This document shows, in pieces, positions 39,201 to 52,476 of a stretch of 64,000 bases of DNA. Under the pieces are notes generated by a model that saw nothing but the letters and a program-made list of their open reading frames with translations, was not told the DNA's origin and made no database searches. Source of the stretch: Whitmania pigra (taxonomy: Eukaryota > Annelida > Clitellata > Hirudinida > Haemopidae); NCBI GenBank assembly GCA_021613335.1, contig JAJTWR010000365.1:1514501-1578500 (forward strand), read 5' to 3'. Made by a program: the position numbers and the translations under genes. How positions within the stretch are numbered: the first letter of the stretch is position 1; each line of letters begins with the position of its first letter.

Positions 39201-40050
39201 CTATTCCCTGCAGAGATAATCTCCGATCATGCTGAAGAACTTGAAGGAGGCACGCCAATTTTCGTCTGAACACTTCTTCAGAAACTCAGGGTAACGCGTG
39301 AACTTGTGGATGCAGAAATAGGCAGCAGCTACAACATTCTGGACATTCTCCAGTGGGACGACGCGTGCGGATTCCACCAGAAACTGGAAGAAGTCGGCAC
39401 ACTTGTCCTCGATAATGCGTGACTGATCCAGGAAGTTTCCCATGTTTGAATTTTCAATGCTGTCCTCTAGCTTATCGATTATTTTGTTGTAGCAGAGGAG
39501 TATTTTATGGAGGACGAATACTGTAGCAGTGAGCCTCAACAAATCAGAAACTGAATCATCACCTAAAATATAATCAATTTTCTCTGAATAATCTAGTGAA
39601 TTAGTCACTAAACACTTCAAAATAAAAAATGTTTTGGGAAGAAAGTAAAAGAAACCATATTTTTGTTGGAACTGGTTGCTGATTGTATTTTGAACTTCAG
39701 CTTTATTGAAGTGAAGCATGGAATCCAGCTCATCAGTAAGTTCCCAATATGTGTAACCATTTGTTGAATCCTGACAATTTATTGGCTAGGCTAATGTTTC
39801 AAAAACTTACTTTAGTTCGATAAAAGAGCACTTACTTTTTGCATCAATCTAAACAAATCGCCTAAGATTGCCTTGGGATCTTAAAGAAAAAGTATTAAAA
39901 CACAGTTCGATTGTCTTAAGTAGTAATGAGGCTAACGTGATAAGACATAATGCAGACAGATGCCCACGTCATTTGCAAGAATAAAAGCAACAAACCTGCT
40001 GGATAATAAACATAAGAGGTCTGTAAATCCTCAGCCTTTTCGCTCTCCAT
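39201..40050 (-). CDS. Small helical protein of unknown family (paralogue 1)
   Basis: Four exons join perfectly in phase: 39996-40050 (ATG at 40048-40050), 39836-39879, 39656-39770 and 39201-39562 (stop TAG). The product is about 190 residues, begins MESEKAEDLQTSYVYYPA, and looks entirely alpha-helical without signal peptide or membrane segment. Its centre reads GYTYWELTDELDSMLHFNKA and its end VPLENVQNVVAAAYFC...YPEFLKK. The gene at 58334-63916 encodes a similar sequence: GYMFWELDEDLGALLG, and IPLKQAQDCVAVFYFC...YPDFLKD. The two middle exons are 44 bp and 115 bp in both genes, with the same intron phases (1, 0, 1), so they are true paralogues. I do not recognise the family and assign no function. 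Confidence 0.8.
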
Positions 40051-41025
40051 TTTACGCAAAAATCAATTAAAAGACCGTCTGCAAGAGTAATGAGATCTAA
40101 TGACTTAAGACGAGGCCATCTGCCGCCTACGCCAATATGATGCAGACAAAGATTTGGCGGTTAACGTTAGTGCTTTAATTATCAAATGCGTCTCAGAATA
40201 TTTTAAATCAATATCCTGTTAAGCTGAAGAAAATGTCTGCAACCTACTGGCAAGCACCACGAATCGCCACTAAAACTCCTGCGAGACACGAACTAACAAG
40301 CAACAGCGACAATGATTCACCGACGTTTCTGCAAGGGCTAAAAGCAGATCATCGTTGCAGAAAAATAATGAGTTGCAGTTGATCCACGTTAAGAATTATT
40401 CACTGGGGAATGATTAGGCTAGATCTGAATTAAAGCGTTATCATGGAAATGAAATTTAGTAACCTCTCGCTGGTAAAAACTCGTATACGGTGATTTTATA
40501 TGTTTAGGGTTCCTTTATAATGTATTAACCTATGCTAAAATAAATAACATCTTAATAGATCTAAAATTGCAATAACTTGTTTAAGAAATATTCAAAGGAA
40601 GGAAGGATATGGGAGGATTAATGTTTCAATATAACTGGAATAAAATTAACATAGTGTCGAACGGTGATGTGATGTTTAGAGAAAATCTAGTGACTCTGAA
40701 GGCTTGTGAATCACATTCAACACAATTTGTGATTACAACAGTTTTTTTATGCTTACAATTGGGAGTTTTGAAGAACAGATTATAAACTGTATTTTATTAT
40801 TAAATGTATTAAAACATTGTTTTAAAAAAATTACCAAATAATGAAAAAGCAATTGCATGGAATGCGGTTTTATAAGTCAAGTACAATATTTAGGTTAAGC
40901 AAAAAGTTACAAACCTGCCAAAAAATTTATTAAAGTCATACCACACCTGAAAAGTAAAAAATCTGAGAAATTGTGGCATCTTCACCATTTCTTTATATGT
41001 CTCCATATAATTTTATGGAAACGAG

Positions 41026-41078
41026 AGTGTAGGGGGTGGGGTTCGTAAAACATGAGATGACCTTTTTTGCGTCTAGAC
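41026..41078 (-). repeat. Dispersed repeat, inverted partial copy
   Basis: On the minus strand it reads GTCTAGACGCAAAAAAGGTC then ATCTCATGTTTTACGAACCCC, matching the copies at 20249-20363 and 61088-61253. It is cut exactly where the hAT-like terminus begins. Confidence 0.55.
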
Positions 41079-41497
41079 CAGGGGTTCCCAACCTGGGAGC
41101 CGTGGAGTACTTTTCAAAAATCAGCATAAAAAATTTTCAAAATTATTTTTAAACTAACTTTTTTAAAAATCCGAGAATAATATTTATGCACAAGTAACGA
41201 GTATGGAGCAGAGTTTATGATAAAGTACAGGAAAGTGTCAATTTTAGCAAAAAAAATTAATATTGAGGTGTCCATGTTCTTACGAGAGAAACAGAGTGAC
41301 CTTAAAAGTATATTTTGTCTGCCAGAATTCAGCCTATCACAGGCATATTTGGCTGATATTTTCACCCATTTAAATAAGCTTACACTAAGATTCAGGGTTC
41401 TAACATGACTGTTGTTGATGCTGGTGAGAAACTAGGCTCATTTCTGGAGAAGCTGCCCCTGTGGATCAGAAGAGTAGAACATAACAACTAGACTAGA
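41079..41497 (+). mobile_element. hAT-type transposon remnant
   Basis: It starts with CAGGGGTTCCCAACCTGGGA, the shape of a hAT terminal inverted repeat. It is preceded by GTCTAGAC, and CTCTAGAC occurs at 41498-41505, which would be an imperfect 8-bp target duplication of hAT style. Inside, 41230-41400 encodes SMFLREKQSDL, then QAYLADIFTHLNKL, the conserved stretch of ZBED/GTF2IRD2-like hAT transposases. About 60 residues survive. The right terminal repeat was not found, so the boundary is tentative. Confidence 0.5.
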
Positions 41498-41982
41498 CTC
41501 TAGACTAAAGTGGGGGCCAACATATTTATTTACTAAAAAGGTTACCAAAGATAGTTAAATCAGACATGGTGCGTACAAATACGAATATCACAAACTAAGC
41601 AGCAAAAAAGGTTAGTGAGATTTGAGTGTTTGGCTTTGAATTGCTGCATCCAATCAAGAGAATTGAACTACCACAAGCCGGGAAGAACTTCGGATGGAGC
41701 AAAATAAACAAATATTACAATAAATACTAAAATCCATATGCAACAATTTAAAATTGAAAATATTAAATTTAAGACGCGTAGCAGCCAGGAGGTCTCCGCA
41801 AGTGAAGTTACTAGAGATCTTAAGGTACCTTTAAACGTTTTAGCACAAGTCAATTCTTAAAATTAAGAATTATTTTTTAAGGTTGAATAACAAAATGACT
41901 CCAGAACTTCATACATTATCCAATTAATAATTACCGCTATTTCAGTGTGCTTAAATTCATCTATAAGTTCAGTCGACAGTAC

Positions 41983-42120
41983 CCATCCAGAGCTTTATAT
42001 TTACATCCTTCCATGTTTTTCTTCCAGAATCCAAAGTACTTAATACAATTTTCTCGGTAAATAGACTCAAGCTAGTTAAACTGAGCATTAGATACAATCA
42101 TAACCACAAAATGCAACGAA
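41983..42120 (+). repeat. Dispersed repeat R, uninterrupted copy
   Basis: It matches 51136-51242 plus 52967-53000. It shares CATCCAGAGCTTTATATTT, AATCCAAAGT and TAAACTGAGCAT, then TACAATCATAA and CACAAAATGCAA. It lacks the 1.7 kb present between 51243 and 52966, so it represents the empty site for that insertion. Confidence 0.75.
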
Positions 42121-43390
42121 GGAGATAAGATTTCTAAGATTTAACGATTGCTGAAAGATTTTTAACTTGAGACATTTATTAATGATAATAAGGATAAGAA
42201 TAATGACAATAATAATGATAATAAAGCTATTAATAATGACTATGCAGTGGAAATGTTTCAGTTGTTTCGATCAGCAGACTAACGTTTCTTTGAAAACTAA
42301 CAAAATTAGGAAAGAATTTTTTTTGTCACACGATTAAAATCATTTCGTTTGTTAGAAGTATTTTATGATTTTATAAAAATGACAATAAAAATCAAGTTAT
42401 GGTAGAGTCTCTCTATAGGCCAAGGTTGGCTAAATGCCCATTCACATGCGAGGATTTAGAAAAATGCATTTTGAGGCAATTGGCTTTTAAGAAACTTTAT
42501 AATCACCAATTGGCTATTATTTTTTCATTTCTGATAGGTTGAGAGATATTTATGACAGTTAGAGCTTCCTCAAAAATAACTGTAAATAAGAATAATCAAT
42601 AAAATAAACAACAATAATCACATTAACTAATAAATATCGTGCAAACACTAAACTTAATTGTAACTTTTACTCACACTTTACTACAATATAAGGTTTTTAA
42701 ATAGGTTAAATTTAAATAATCAGACAAATTTAAAGAGCCAAAATTTCTAAAGTAAATTAAATGCCACTTTGTGGACTACTTTTAATATAAATACTTTTTG
42801 GACTGATATTTTAAAATGTGACTCACAATATAAATCTAAACATCAATCCAAAAGATATTAATGAAAACAGAACATAAATCTGATAATCAAACTTCAATTT
42901 TGTTAAAATTCCTATTCAACCTTATTAAGAAACTTCTTGTTAATATCTTCGATAATGCAATGCTTCGATAATTGCTTTGTAAGAATTGACCATTTTTTAA
43001 ATTTTGGACTGTTGCCTGATTCTGAATTAACTCACTCTCACACTTAAAATTGATTCTTCAAAACCCATGGCAACAGCTGATGTATCATCCAGTCATTTCT
43101 GACTGCTTTATCTCTAATGCACCTGGCATGAAATGCCTCTGTTGTTAAAGCCATTGCTGGTTTAAAATGTACTTTTTCACTATAATAAGCATCAAATTCT
43201 GCAGTATTATAGGTAAATTAATTGTCAAATCTTAATGGGCATAGAAATACAAAATAGAAAATTTCTTTATGTAACAAATACTATTCATCACTGAATCATG
43301 AGTCAATGAAGGCAGTCGTAGGGTACAAAATATCACAATTTTTATACACTTTGGATGGATTGGAATTCATGCAATCAACCCAAGTAATAT

Positions 43391-46300
43391 TTAAACAAAT
43401 AAATCCCCAAAGATCGATTGCATTCCAAGCAATGATGATGACAGTGATGATGGTGAGGACGATGATGATGAGGAGCACGATGACAATGAGGAGCACGATG
43501 ATGATGAGGACAATGATGAGGGATCTTGTTCAGAGATGAATGCAACAGCTATATCCACATCACGGCAGGATGGGTCACTAGAGCAGTGAGCTAGGTAACT
43601 TGTTGGACCCAAATAATTGGTTCTAAAGCTGTATTCTATTGCTGGCCTGGGAAGTTTGTCGTCATCATCTTTGTATTTGCTATTATCATCATACTTGCAG
43701 CCATTGATGAAGAACTTATGAATGACTTTTCCAAGGTTGGTTTTTGAAGGAAGTTCATCTTTTGAGGTTGGAACTGAAGCTTCCTTGAATTCTAAAAGGT
43801 CAGAGACAAATTTCTGAAGCTCAAGGTCTCTGACTGGATGGCAGGAGTCAAGATCTCTGAACTTCATAAAAATGTATTGAGCATTTGCCATTCTTTGCTC
43901 GATGTCTATGAGATGGTGAACAAGATCCTGTTAACATAAAATAAAAATAAAGGTTATTTAAATAAAAGCAACATCACAAGCATAACTAGGGCACACAAAT
44001 CTTAGCTATGATCATCATCTCAAAACAAATTCGATACCAAAACACATATTCACATGTTTTCTTTATCCACCCAGTAAAACTACCAGCACAATGAAATAAA
44101 CTACCACTCAAACATTTTTCACCTTAAATTTGTTGATCCCATCCGAGGAATTGTAATGAGTTGCTCTCCTCAGTTTGTCTTTGACTTGAATAAGTTGTTT
44201 TTGAAAGAAAGGGAGCTGGCATTCAGCTGATTTAATAAAAGATCAATGAATTATAAAGTAACTTGAATTTTATTTATGTATTATATAAATATAAACATTT
44301 GGTCACTAATAGTAAATTAACATAGGTATTAAAAAGTGACTTGTAGTGGCAACAGCAATCAATTTCATAGGAAAATATCAACATTGACAGCCCAATAAAC
44401 TTACCATCCTTCAAAAGTATTGTGACAGCTGAGTTGATCAGCACTGGCATGAGTCCAAACACCAGATCAGAGGGCTTCATTGAAGCTAGCCAATGGAGCA
44501 CCTGCAGTTATGTAATTGGATATCATGCCATTATTGAATAGATTAGTTTATATAATTAGTTAATAACATCTCCAGCTTCTGTCATACTGTACAATATTGT
44601 TCATTGCCAATGTTTTTATCATCGACCACTTCCACAGTTTTTGTAAGATGTCATCATCTTGACCACCGGTGTGTTGAATATAATCATCACCATGATAATA
44701 AATGATTCAAAAAAGCTTTTTACCTTTTTGGCATTATGATCATCATCAGAAAACCTCCTTGGCCTCTCAGCACTTTTCTGAAATACCAGGAATGCGTCAT
44801 CTGACATCTTTATCCTTTGACTTGGATAGCCCTAGTTAAATGATAAGATGTAATATACATTATCTGTATGCTATTACACTGCATGCAACCAGCCTGGAAG
44901 GGCAATTAAAATTGCATCTACATCATATTTGGATACATGTGTATGTGATCAGTTGGCTAATAATAAAATTAGAGGTATGGATTTGGTCAATTGTCGAAAA
45001 AAAGATCTCTTCTAAATATCATTTCTTATTTCGATGAGCGAATGTTTGAATGACAGTATTGAGCAGTTACATTGCAAGCACATCCCCACCGACCTCATTG
45101 ATGCTCTTATTTCCTTCACCAGTGACCATCTCCTCCTTCCAATCCTCAGATGAGCACCATCTCACAAAGTCTGCAAAGACACATCCTGGGTTGACAACTT
45201 TGAATGTCTCCATGAATGACATTCGATCAATCAGCATAAGAACTTTCTTGATTCTAGAGGATCAATTATTAACAAGAAACTCAACAAAAATATTTAAATG
45301 AAGATGTTTGCTTTTTAAAAACATTTAAATTTATTTTATAAAGCATACATAAAATAGGGGATGGTGACGCATGAATTGCAAAATACAAAATGTTTTATGC
45401 ATGAAAATATGGTAATATCAAAATTTATTCCTTGCATTAAATAATATATTTTAATTACATCCACAATTTTAAGAATATTTCAGATATTTTTGATAAAAAA
45501 AAGTTTTTTACATGGCGTCTGATTGGCCAACAACTTCATCTAATGGCAGTTGAGAAATGTCTACAGATTCATCAAATGTCTCCACACCAGAAATCTCAGT
45601 ATTCTTAGCATTGGCTGAAATTTTCAAAACAATCATTTTATATTCAAATAAATTAATTTAGCAAAAAATTTTAACAAATTAAATAAATTTAGCATTAGTT
45701 CCGGTTGATTTGTTTACGATTACAAAGTTACTAATCTATCCAAATGCAATTTGTATTTGCCATAGCGTTTGCAAATGAGTTCAATAACATGCAACATCAT
45801 CATCATCATCATCCTCTGAGGTGGTTAGTAACAAGTGACTCACTGGAAGTATCAGTAATTGGTGACAATGCATCCCTGGCTTTATTCATCTTAATGCTAG
45901 AATTCAACACCTGTGGTGGTAATTATGATAGTTGAATTATTACCATATTAATTTAAATGAGTTTTAAAAGTAATTATGACAAAATGTTAATGATCATTAT
46001 TTGTCATAATTAATGACAATGAGTTATAGCAACAACTGCTTTTATTGTGGTAGTATCACTATCCTAGTAAACTCCATTTGCAGTAATAAGTTTTACTTGT
46101 AGGTTCTTCAGCAGCTCTGGGTAATCCACATTTGGCTCTACTGGTTCAAGACTTCACAAAATAAACAAATTAATTGGGTCAATAACATTTGATTGATCAA
46201 TTAATTATTGACTTAATTCAGAAACAAAATAGAAATGCCAATAAAAATAGATGATGTCAGCAAAATAGTCAATGAGATGATATAATCATCCTGTTTTATG

Positions 46301-49300
46301 CCTTAAAATCAACCACACAAAGTTCATCAATGTGTTTTAAAATGTTGAAAAAGTACCCTTTGATTTCACAATTGTTATCCCAGCAATATTTCATCTCCAG
46401 AACAAACTCCCCCCACAGTTGATTGACAGCTCTGATACCTCCATGGTACACGTTGACAATGCACAAGCATATTGCCAGTCGGCTAATGAGACTTGAGAGC
46501 TGAGCTGATTTGAAGTATTTTGAAAGTTCCTAAATTGTTAATTAGATTCATATTTTGCTTAAGCAAATTAAGATATAATGAATAATAAATAAGATATTAT
46601 TCTGTTAGATTACTTTGTATGGAAGGAAGAACTTGTCCTCAAGTTCATCTTCACCAGTTGTTATTGTGCTGGGGTTACCTCCATTTGAGTGTTGAGGTGG
46701 TTGTAACTTTGCATCACAAAACAAGAACTGAAAGTAACAATTAAAAAATATCAACAAAAATGAAACATCCAGGTGCTAAATAATCACCATCACCAATCAT
46801 CACTTGAGAGACTAACACAAACATTACAACAATAGAATCATTGTTCAATTAAGTCAAAATATCATAAACCATAATATTCAACACTAATTCAAAAGTATTT
46901 TACAATAGTCACCACAGCTATTTTAACACAGATTATTGAACCATTCTAACTATCAGTTATCTGAGTTATCAACACAATCATCCTCAACACCTACATCGAG
47001 AATGGCATTGAGTGATTCAACAGGAATGAGTGATTCCTCAGGTTTAAAGATGAGTTTTGAGGTGACCTTCCTGACCTTTGGCTCCACCAAACCTTGCATG
47101 GCAAGGGATGCATTGACCTCTGAAATGTTTCATTTTAAATGATTTGTTGATACATTGATTTGCATAAATTTATATATTAAGCAACAAATTGGGATAATGA
47201 ATTTGTGTAAAATTAAAATCCATACTACTTTCACAAAATTTTGTGACAACCTTTAAAACAAATGTAATCATTAAACAGAAATTATATAATTATTAAATAT
47301 TATATTATTGTGTTTTTAGCACCTTTTCTTTGTTTGTATATTCTTCTATATTTCAGCATTGAAGTGATTTGAGGATTTGATAACAATGACTCAGTTTGTG
47401 TTGAAGAGCACAGACTTAGGAACCTTATTAGACTGTCTCCTTATGACGACAATGATAATGGTGATAGCAATTAATTAATAACTTATAACTTTAATAATCA
47501 ATAAAAAATAACTTGATTATTAATGATAACAAATTAGGCCATCAATGATGATCCTATCTTTATCAAATTAAATGCAAATACAATTATTTTATTAAAAGTA
47601 ATAAAATACACACCCAGTGGAACTTCATCCACATCATTAAATTTGGCTAAAACCGACCATTTGGGAGCATCAAGAGGATCTAAATCTCTTTGAAATCAAA
47701 TTAAAAAAGTTAATTCATTAAATTATAAATGATCTAAAATCAATAAACTCAAACCACTCACATAGTTTTGTCATGAAAGGCAAATTCAAACAGATCCGAC
47801 CAAGTAGCACAAAGTTTAAAATAGAAACTGAAACAGAATAATTTCAAATAATTTAAATTTGTTCAAACTACTGAATGCAGACACATGAATTAATTAAATA
47901 GTAAGAATTGATTAAATTAAAAGAAGTAATTAAATTAAAAGAAGTAATTAAATTAAAAGAATTGATTAAATTAAAAGAATTAATTAAATTAAAAGAATTA
48001 ATTAAATTAAAAGAATTAATTAAATTAAAAGAATTAATTAAATTATAAGAATTGATTAAATAGTTAGAATGGATAAGAAAGTAATAAGCAGTCAAAATGT
48101 AAGCTCTAACTTGAAGGGGTCATCATAACCAGACCAACAATGACATTGCCTGAACTCTAAATAAAGACAAAGTCAAATTTAGACATAATAACCTAATTAC
48201 TCATGTAATTCATATGTATCTTTAATACGCAACAATGCAGGACAGTATTGAATTAATAAGACCTTATAACAATAATAACTGCATCTGAGGTACCCTAAAA
48301 CCTCAAAAATGCATTTAACTTCAAATATACAAATAAAATCTCATCAAACATTTGTCAAAAACCAGATGAATCAACCAATAACATACCAGGAGGGAGTTCC
48401 ATGCATGAAATATCTAAAGTGTCTCTGAAACCATAAAAGAACCTCACGGAGACGTTGGCAGGGTTATCAAGTGCCACCTTTGGTACCTTTGTAGATAAAA
48501 ATCATGGTAGTTAAACATAACTCTGTCAATATATTCACAAAAATTAGATAACAGCCCCACAAGTGACAAAATATTAATTTAATCCTTAAGATCATGTCAC
48601 TTAATTATTCATTGGAACATATTTAGACAATCTCCTTTTGTAATTTTTTGTAATAAGGGTAATTTACATTCATAACCTAATATTAAGTTATTAACTACAC
48701 CAACCAGCTTGTCTTCGAATTCCTTGTACAAGTTTTTTAAGTTGTTTTTTTCAAAACTTAATCCATTATTACTCTGCTCTCTAAAGCATGTCAAATAACC
48801 AGGACTTGCCAGGATGCCTTCATAACATCTATAGCTATAAAAAAACAAGGGAACCTGCCTGAAAAGAGAATCCACAATGATGTTGATAATGATAATAGCA
48901 TTAACAATGTAAAAAAATTAAAAGTAATAACAATTAAATATCAACAGAATATTTGTTCCAGGGGCCTACAATAATTAACATCTCAATTGTTAGGCTATTT
49001 AAAATACACAATTCAACCAACTTACCAGCCCATATTGTTAGTAACTCTTGAGAGTGAGCTGAGCAACATCTCTGACTTAAAATAACCATTTCGTTGGTTA
49101 TTTGGCTCCATGACGATGAAATCCTTGAGGCCATAAAGTTTGTGAAGATAGGGAACTTTATCCTCAGCAAACATGTATGACTTGTCCAGCATGTCCAACC
49201 ATACTTTTGGCAATTCAACTGTTTCTTTTTGCTGATTGAGAACAATGTCCCCTGAAATGTTATTGGCATCCAGTAATTCATTTAAAGAATATAAATTGCA

Positions 49301-49856
49301 AGTAACATTACTTCAATCAGAAAGTGAAACATTCAAAAATCACCTTGATCATCACCATCAAAACTTTCTCTTTTCTCAGTTCTCTTTGAGCTGACAGTCT
49401 CCACAATAGAATTCTTTAAAGTTAAATAGGCAGAGGGCACTCCAGATATCCAGTGTCGAGTCAAGTAGAGTTCATGTCCATGAAATGAAACACTTGCTTC
49501 AGCTTCATTCCAAGTTGGAGGCTCAGAGAGTTGCTGATTGGAAAGTCTCCATCCATGGAAAACTTCTTTGATTTGTGCAAGAAAGCTGATATTTAGCAAA
49601 TTAAATGTTTCAACACTCAAAGAATTAATTTGTATGTTATGCATTTATTATGCTAAAATACATTCTTAAAGGCTATTGCTGTGCAACCAGCAAGATATAG
49701 CAATCAAATTTAAATGAATTAAGAGCTACAGTCAAACCTATCCCAATCAGAACTCCGCTCTAAATCACACTCTTCAGATTCCTTGAACAAGAAATATTAA
49801 ATTAATGGCACCATTTACTTCATGGATTTTACTTGAAAAACAAAACTCACCCTCAT
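43391..49856 (-). CDS. RAB3GAP1: RAB3GAP1, Rab3 GTPase-activating protein catalytic subunit
   Basis: Catalytic subunit of the Rab3GAP complex, a GAP for Rab3 and an exchange factor for Rab18. Many small minus-strand exons run from a two-codon first exon (49851-49856) and 49738-49781 (SEECDLERSSDWD) to the terminal exon ending at TAA 43391. Landmarks match the family in order: FLAQIKEVFHGWRLSN (49580), YGLKDFIVMEP (49120), QVPLFFYSYRCYEG (48850), NVSVRFFYGFRDTL (48450), ATWSDLFEF (47800), DLDPLDAPKWSV (47680), LAICLCIVNVYHGGIRAVNQ and LWGEFVLEMKYCWDNNCEI (46400-46480), FKVVNPGCVFADFVRWCSSEDW (split across the line at about 45160-45215), RRFSDDDHNAKKVLHWLA (44500-44760), GKVIHKFFINGCK (43690). 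It is shorter than the human protein, chiefly in the acidic linkers. The C-terminus is a microsatellite-encoded Ser run in place of the family's usual end. Confidence 0.93.
43435..43520 (-). repeat. Coding (TCA/TCG)n microsatellite, poly-Ser tail of RAB3GAP1
   Basis: On the plus strand it is a GATGATGAGG-type triplet array. Read on the minus strand in the RAB3GAP1 frame it encodes about 28 mostly Ser residues shortly before the stop codon. The array is imperfect, with Leu and Cys interruptions. Confidence 0.8.
47890..48070. repeat. 18-bp minisatellite in a RAB3GAP1 intron
   Basis: About ten head-to-tail units of TTAATTAAATTAAAAGAA with minor variants (TTGATT, GTAATT). Confidence 0.85.
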
Positions 49857-50410
49857 GACTATTTTTTAACAGATCAATCACCGAACAAATCGAATCAGAA
49901 CTTTCATGTGAGAATTAATAAAATGAGAAAAAAAGCTGCTAATGTAAACGCAAGACCCTCGGCAGACGAAAATGTTTCAGGAACGTCAGAGAGTTTTAAT
50001 AACACAGACTAGCAACATTTAAAAACACTTCTTCTAATTAATCCGTAGTTTTTAAGTATGTTTATAAAAATTTATTAAATTTAAAGAAATAGTTATTAAA
50101 ATAAAATTGTATTTATTTGTTGATAACGTTGAATAATTATATCGAATAATATAATCTATAATATATATGAATAATATAATATGAATAACATAATCGAAAA
50201 TTATGGACCAGTAATCATGGTTATACAGGAACTTGAAAACCAAAATTTAGGACTTTTTAGGACCTTCTACTCCATTTTTTAGGACCAACAATATTGTTAT
50301 TATATAATAACGATATTTAGATTATAATTATTTATTGTTGTATAATTTAGACATATATCATAAGACAGTAACACGTGAAAGTTCATAATATCGATTTATT
50401 TAAATAAAAA

Positions 50411-50487
50411 TCAATTTTCCAAGTCTTTCTCTAAAGTTGCAATTTTTGTCGCTTTTGCCTCGCTATCTTTCCTCAAGCCGTTTGCCT
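50411..50487 (-). CDS. Possible terminal exon of a coiled-coil protein
   Basis: The minus strand shows an acceptor-like TTTTACAG, then an open stretch ANGLRKDSEAKATKIATL...KDLEN ending in TGA. The sequence is charged with heptad-like Leu/Ile spacing, as at the end of coiled-coil proteins. No upstream exon was found; the next 2.7 kb upstream are transposon sequence. It could be chance. Confidence 0.3.
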
Positions 50488-50944
50488 GTAAAATTGTAAA
50501 AATTTAAATCAAGTATTATTTAAATTATTGTTATTCCAATTTTTGTGAGGAATGTCCAACATTTCCAGTCAAGCAAAGGCGTAAAGTGAAGCTTAACTTC
50601 TATGACATAACTTGTGCATTACATTCATGTATGGCGTCTGAAAGTACTTTACAAAATCTTTCAGAAAATATATGACAAACTTATATCACATCGGTAACAG
50701 GTCGTGTTTGGGGCCGTTTGACTTGACTTCCGCTAGCAGACACTTATATAATGGTAAAAACCTAGTCTTTAACGTAGCTGAAATTAGCAGACACTCAAAT
50801 TTAATTTTTAATGCGAAATTTCAAATTATAATATACAATTTATATAAACAAAGTATTTGCAAGTATTCACTAAATGTTTACATTATAGAAATATCATTAA
50901 TTATGAATAAAATTTATCTTATACACATACACCTTATTTTCAGG

Positions 50945-51135
50945 CGGTGATAAGCAACTGGGCTATGCATGGGACCTTTGTGGGCTCTTTGGCATATTAA
51001 TGAGCTTCTTTCCCCTACGGATCCCGTCCCTATCCCAACACTTTGCCCGGCCGTAACCCGCTGAACTGGGTAAACTGAGCAACCCGTCTTCAGACCGCAC
51101 GGTCCCCCCTGGCGGTGTTTGCTGGGCCGACAGTC
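50945..51135. repeat. GC-rich segment, probable transposon fragment
   Basis: About 190 bp of clearly higher GC content than its surroundings, starting at GGCGGTGATAAGCAACTGGG and ending at the edge of repeat R. A minus-strand ORF of 75 codons covers it but shows no known domain. Its composition suggests mobile-element origin. Confidence 0.4.
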
Positions 51136-51395
51136 CCCCATCCAGAGCTTTATATTTGCATCCTTTTATTTTTTTCCTCCAGAATCCAAAGTGCTTAATT
51201 CAATTTCCTTGTTAAATAGGCTCAAACTGGGTAAACTGAGCATGTTGCGTACGTAACTGCAACATAAAACTAACATAGATTTATTAACAAACACGAGATA
51301 GAGTCCGGAGACAAGCGTCGAGAGCCCATCGAGACAAGAGCCGATGCGGCCAAGCGGAAACGAGTCAAAACCAAGCGAAGTTGGAGACGAACGAG

Positions 51396-52476
51396 AGGAA
51401 TTCCAGCATCAAGGGCAAGCTTCACTGGAAGATGAAGAAGACCAATGGTCCATGCCCTTTTGAAACGGTATCAGGTCTCCTGCCTGACTACATTCAAAAG
51501 GACATCACAAGAGAATTGGATGCCGAAGTTATCAGAGCACCATGGACACTGAAGAACCCCAACTTCGACACCTCCACCCTGGCAATAGCGGCCGACGATC
51601 CCCTGAGGATGCTGGTTGCTAGGGAGAAGATCGAAGAAATCAGTGATTCCAGCCTGCTCTGCTACACGGACGCATCCAAGATGAAGGACAAGGCAGGGAT
51701 AGGAATCTTCATACCCAAGAAAGGAGTGGAGCTCAGTATCAGAAGTTCGCCCGACAGCAGCATCTCGGCAACGGAATTAGCAGCCATCGAGGACTGCTTG
51801 ATGCTGCTAAAAACCTCCTACCAGGGGGAGGACAAGAATATTGTAATTTTAAGCGATTCTCTTAGTGCCATCCAGTGCCTAAGAAATCGAAACAATGCCT
51901 ACCACGATCCTGAAATTCACAGAATTTTATCTTTGATTTCAGATTTCGTGGAACAAGACCAGCAAGTCACTCTCGTCTGGGTACCAGCCCACGTGGGCAT
52001 TCCAGGTAACGAGAAGGCTGACACTCTGGCGAAGCTTGCGACAACTCGAGGCCAGATAGATCGCCAAATCCCAGCATCTATCAAAGACGCCAAAAGATTC
52101 GTCGCCAGGAAGATTGAAGAGGACTGGCACTCACCATCACGATGTCCAGAGACAGACAACGGCAAAGAGCGTCTTCCAATGCTCTTCCAGGAGGAAGGAG
52201 GTCCTCATCTCCAGACTCCGGCTTGGAAGATGTCATCTGAACCGCTACCTGTTCCAAATGAAGAGGCTCAACAGCGGCAAATGCCAAACATGTCCCCGGA
52301 TGGAAGAGTCCACTAGGCATTTCCTCATGGAGTGTCCTAGTCAGGAACCCCTCAGACGGAACATCAGGTTGAAGCTCAAGATACAGACACTGGACTTGAG
52401 AACCATGCTTAGCAATCACGCTAGCATAGATCTCATAATCCGGTGGGTCCACGAAAAGAGAAGAAACCTGATTTGA
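51396..52476 (+). pseudogene. LINE ORF2 C-terminal fragment: RNase H and CCHC, frameshifted
   Basis: The frame holding RNase H is open to a stop at 52316. The frame holding the family C-terminus (LISRLRLGRCHLNRYLF; CQTCPRMEESTRHFLMEC, spacing C-2-C-8-H-4-C) is open to TGA at 52476. One frameshift, somewhere between about 52140 and 52210, separates them. All four acidic RNase H residues appear present (Asp, Glu, Asp, and the Asp of HVGIPGNEKAD), so inactivation is by truncation and frameshift, not loss of active-site residues. Confidence 0.85.

Larger units (their letters stand above)
40051..43390. other. Intergenic region with transposon remnants
   Basis: AT-rich DNA between the small minus-strand gene and the 3' end of RAB3GAP1. 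It holds an inverted copy of the dispersed repeat (41026-41078), a hAT-like remnant (41079-41497) and an uninterrupted copy of the repeat found at the nested cluster (41983-42120). Nothing else recognisable was seen. Confidence 0.55.

Noticed and set aside
39201..39300. BH1-like NWRASFKFFSMIGDYL at the end of paralogue 1
   Set aside because: The paralogue at 58334 does not keep the motif, there is no BH2 or membrane tail, and the protein ends at once, so Bcl-2 membership is not supported.
47868..48095. 75-codon ORF of repeated Asn/Ser/Leu/Ile units
   Set aside because: It is the translation of an 18-bp intronic minisatellite in RAB3GAP1.
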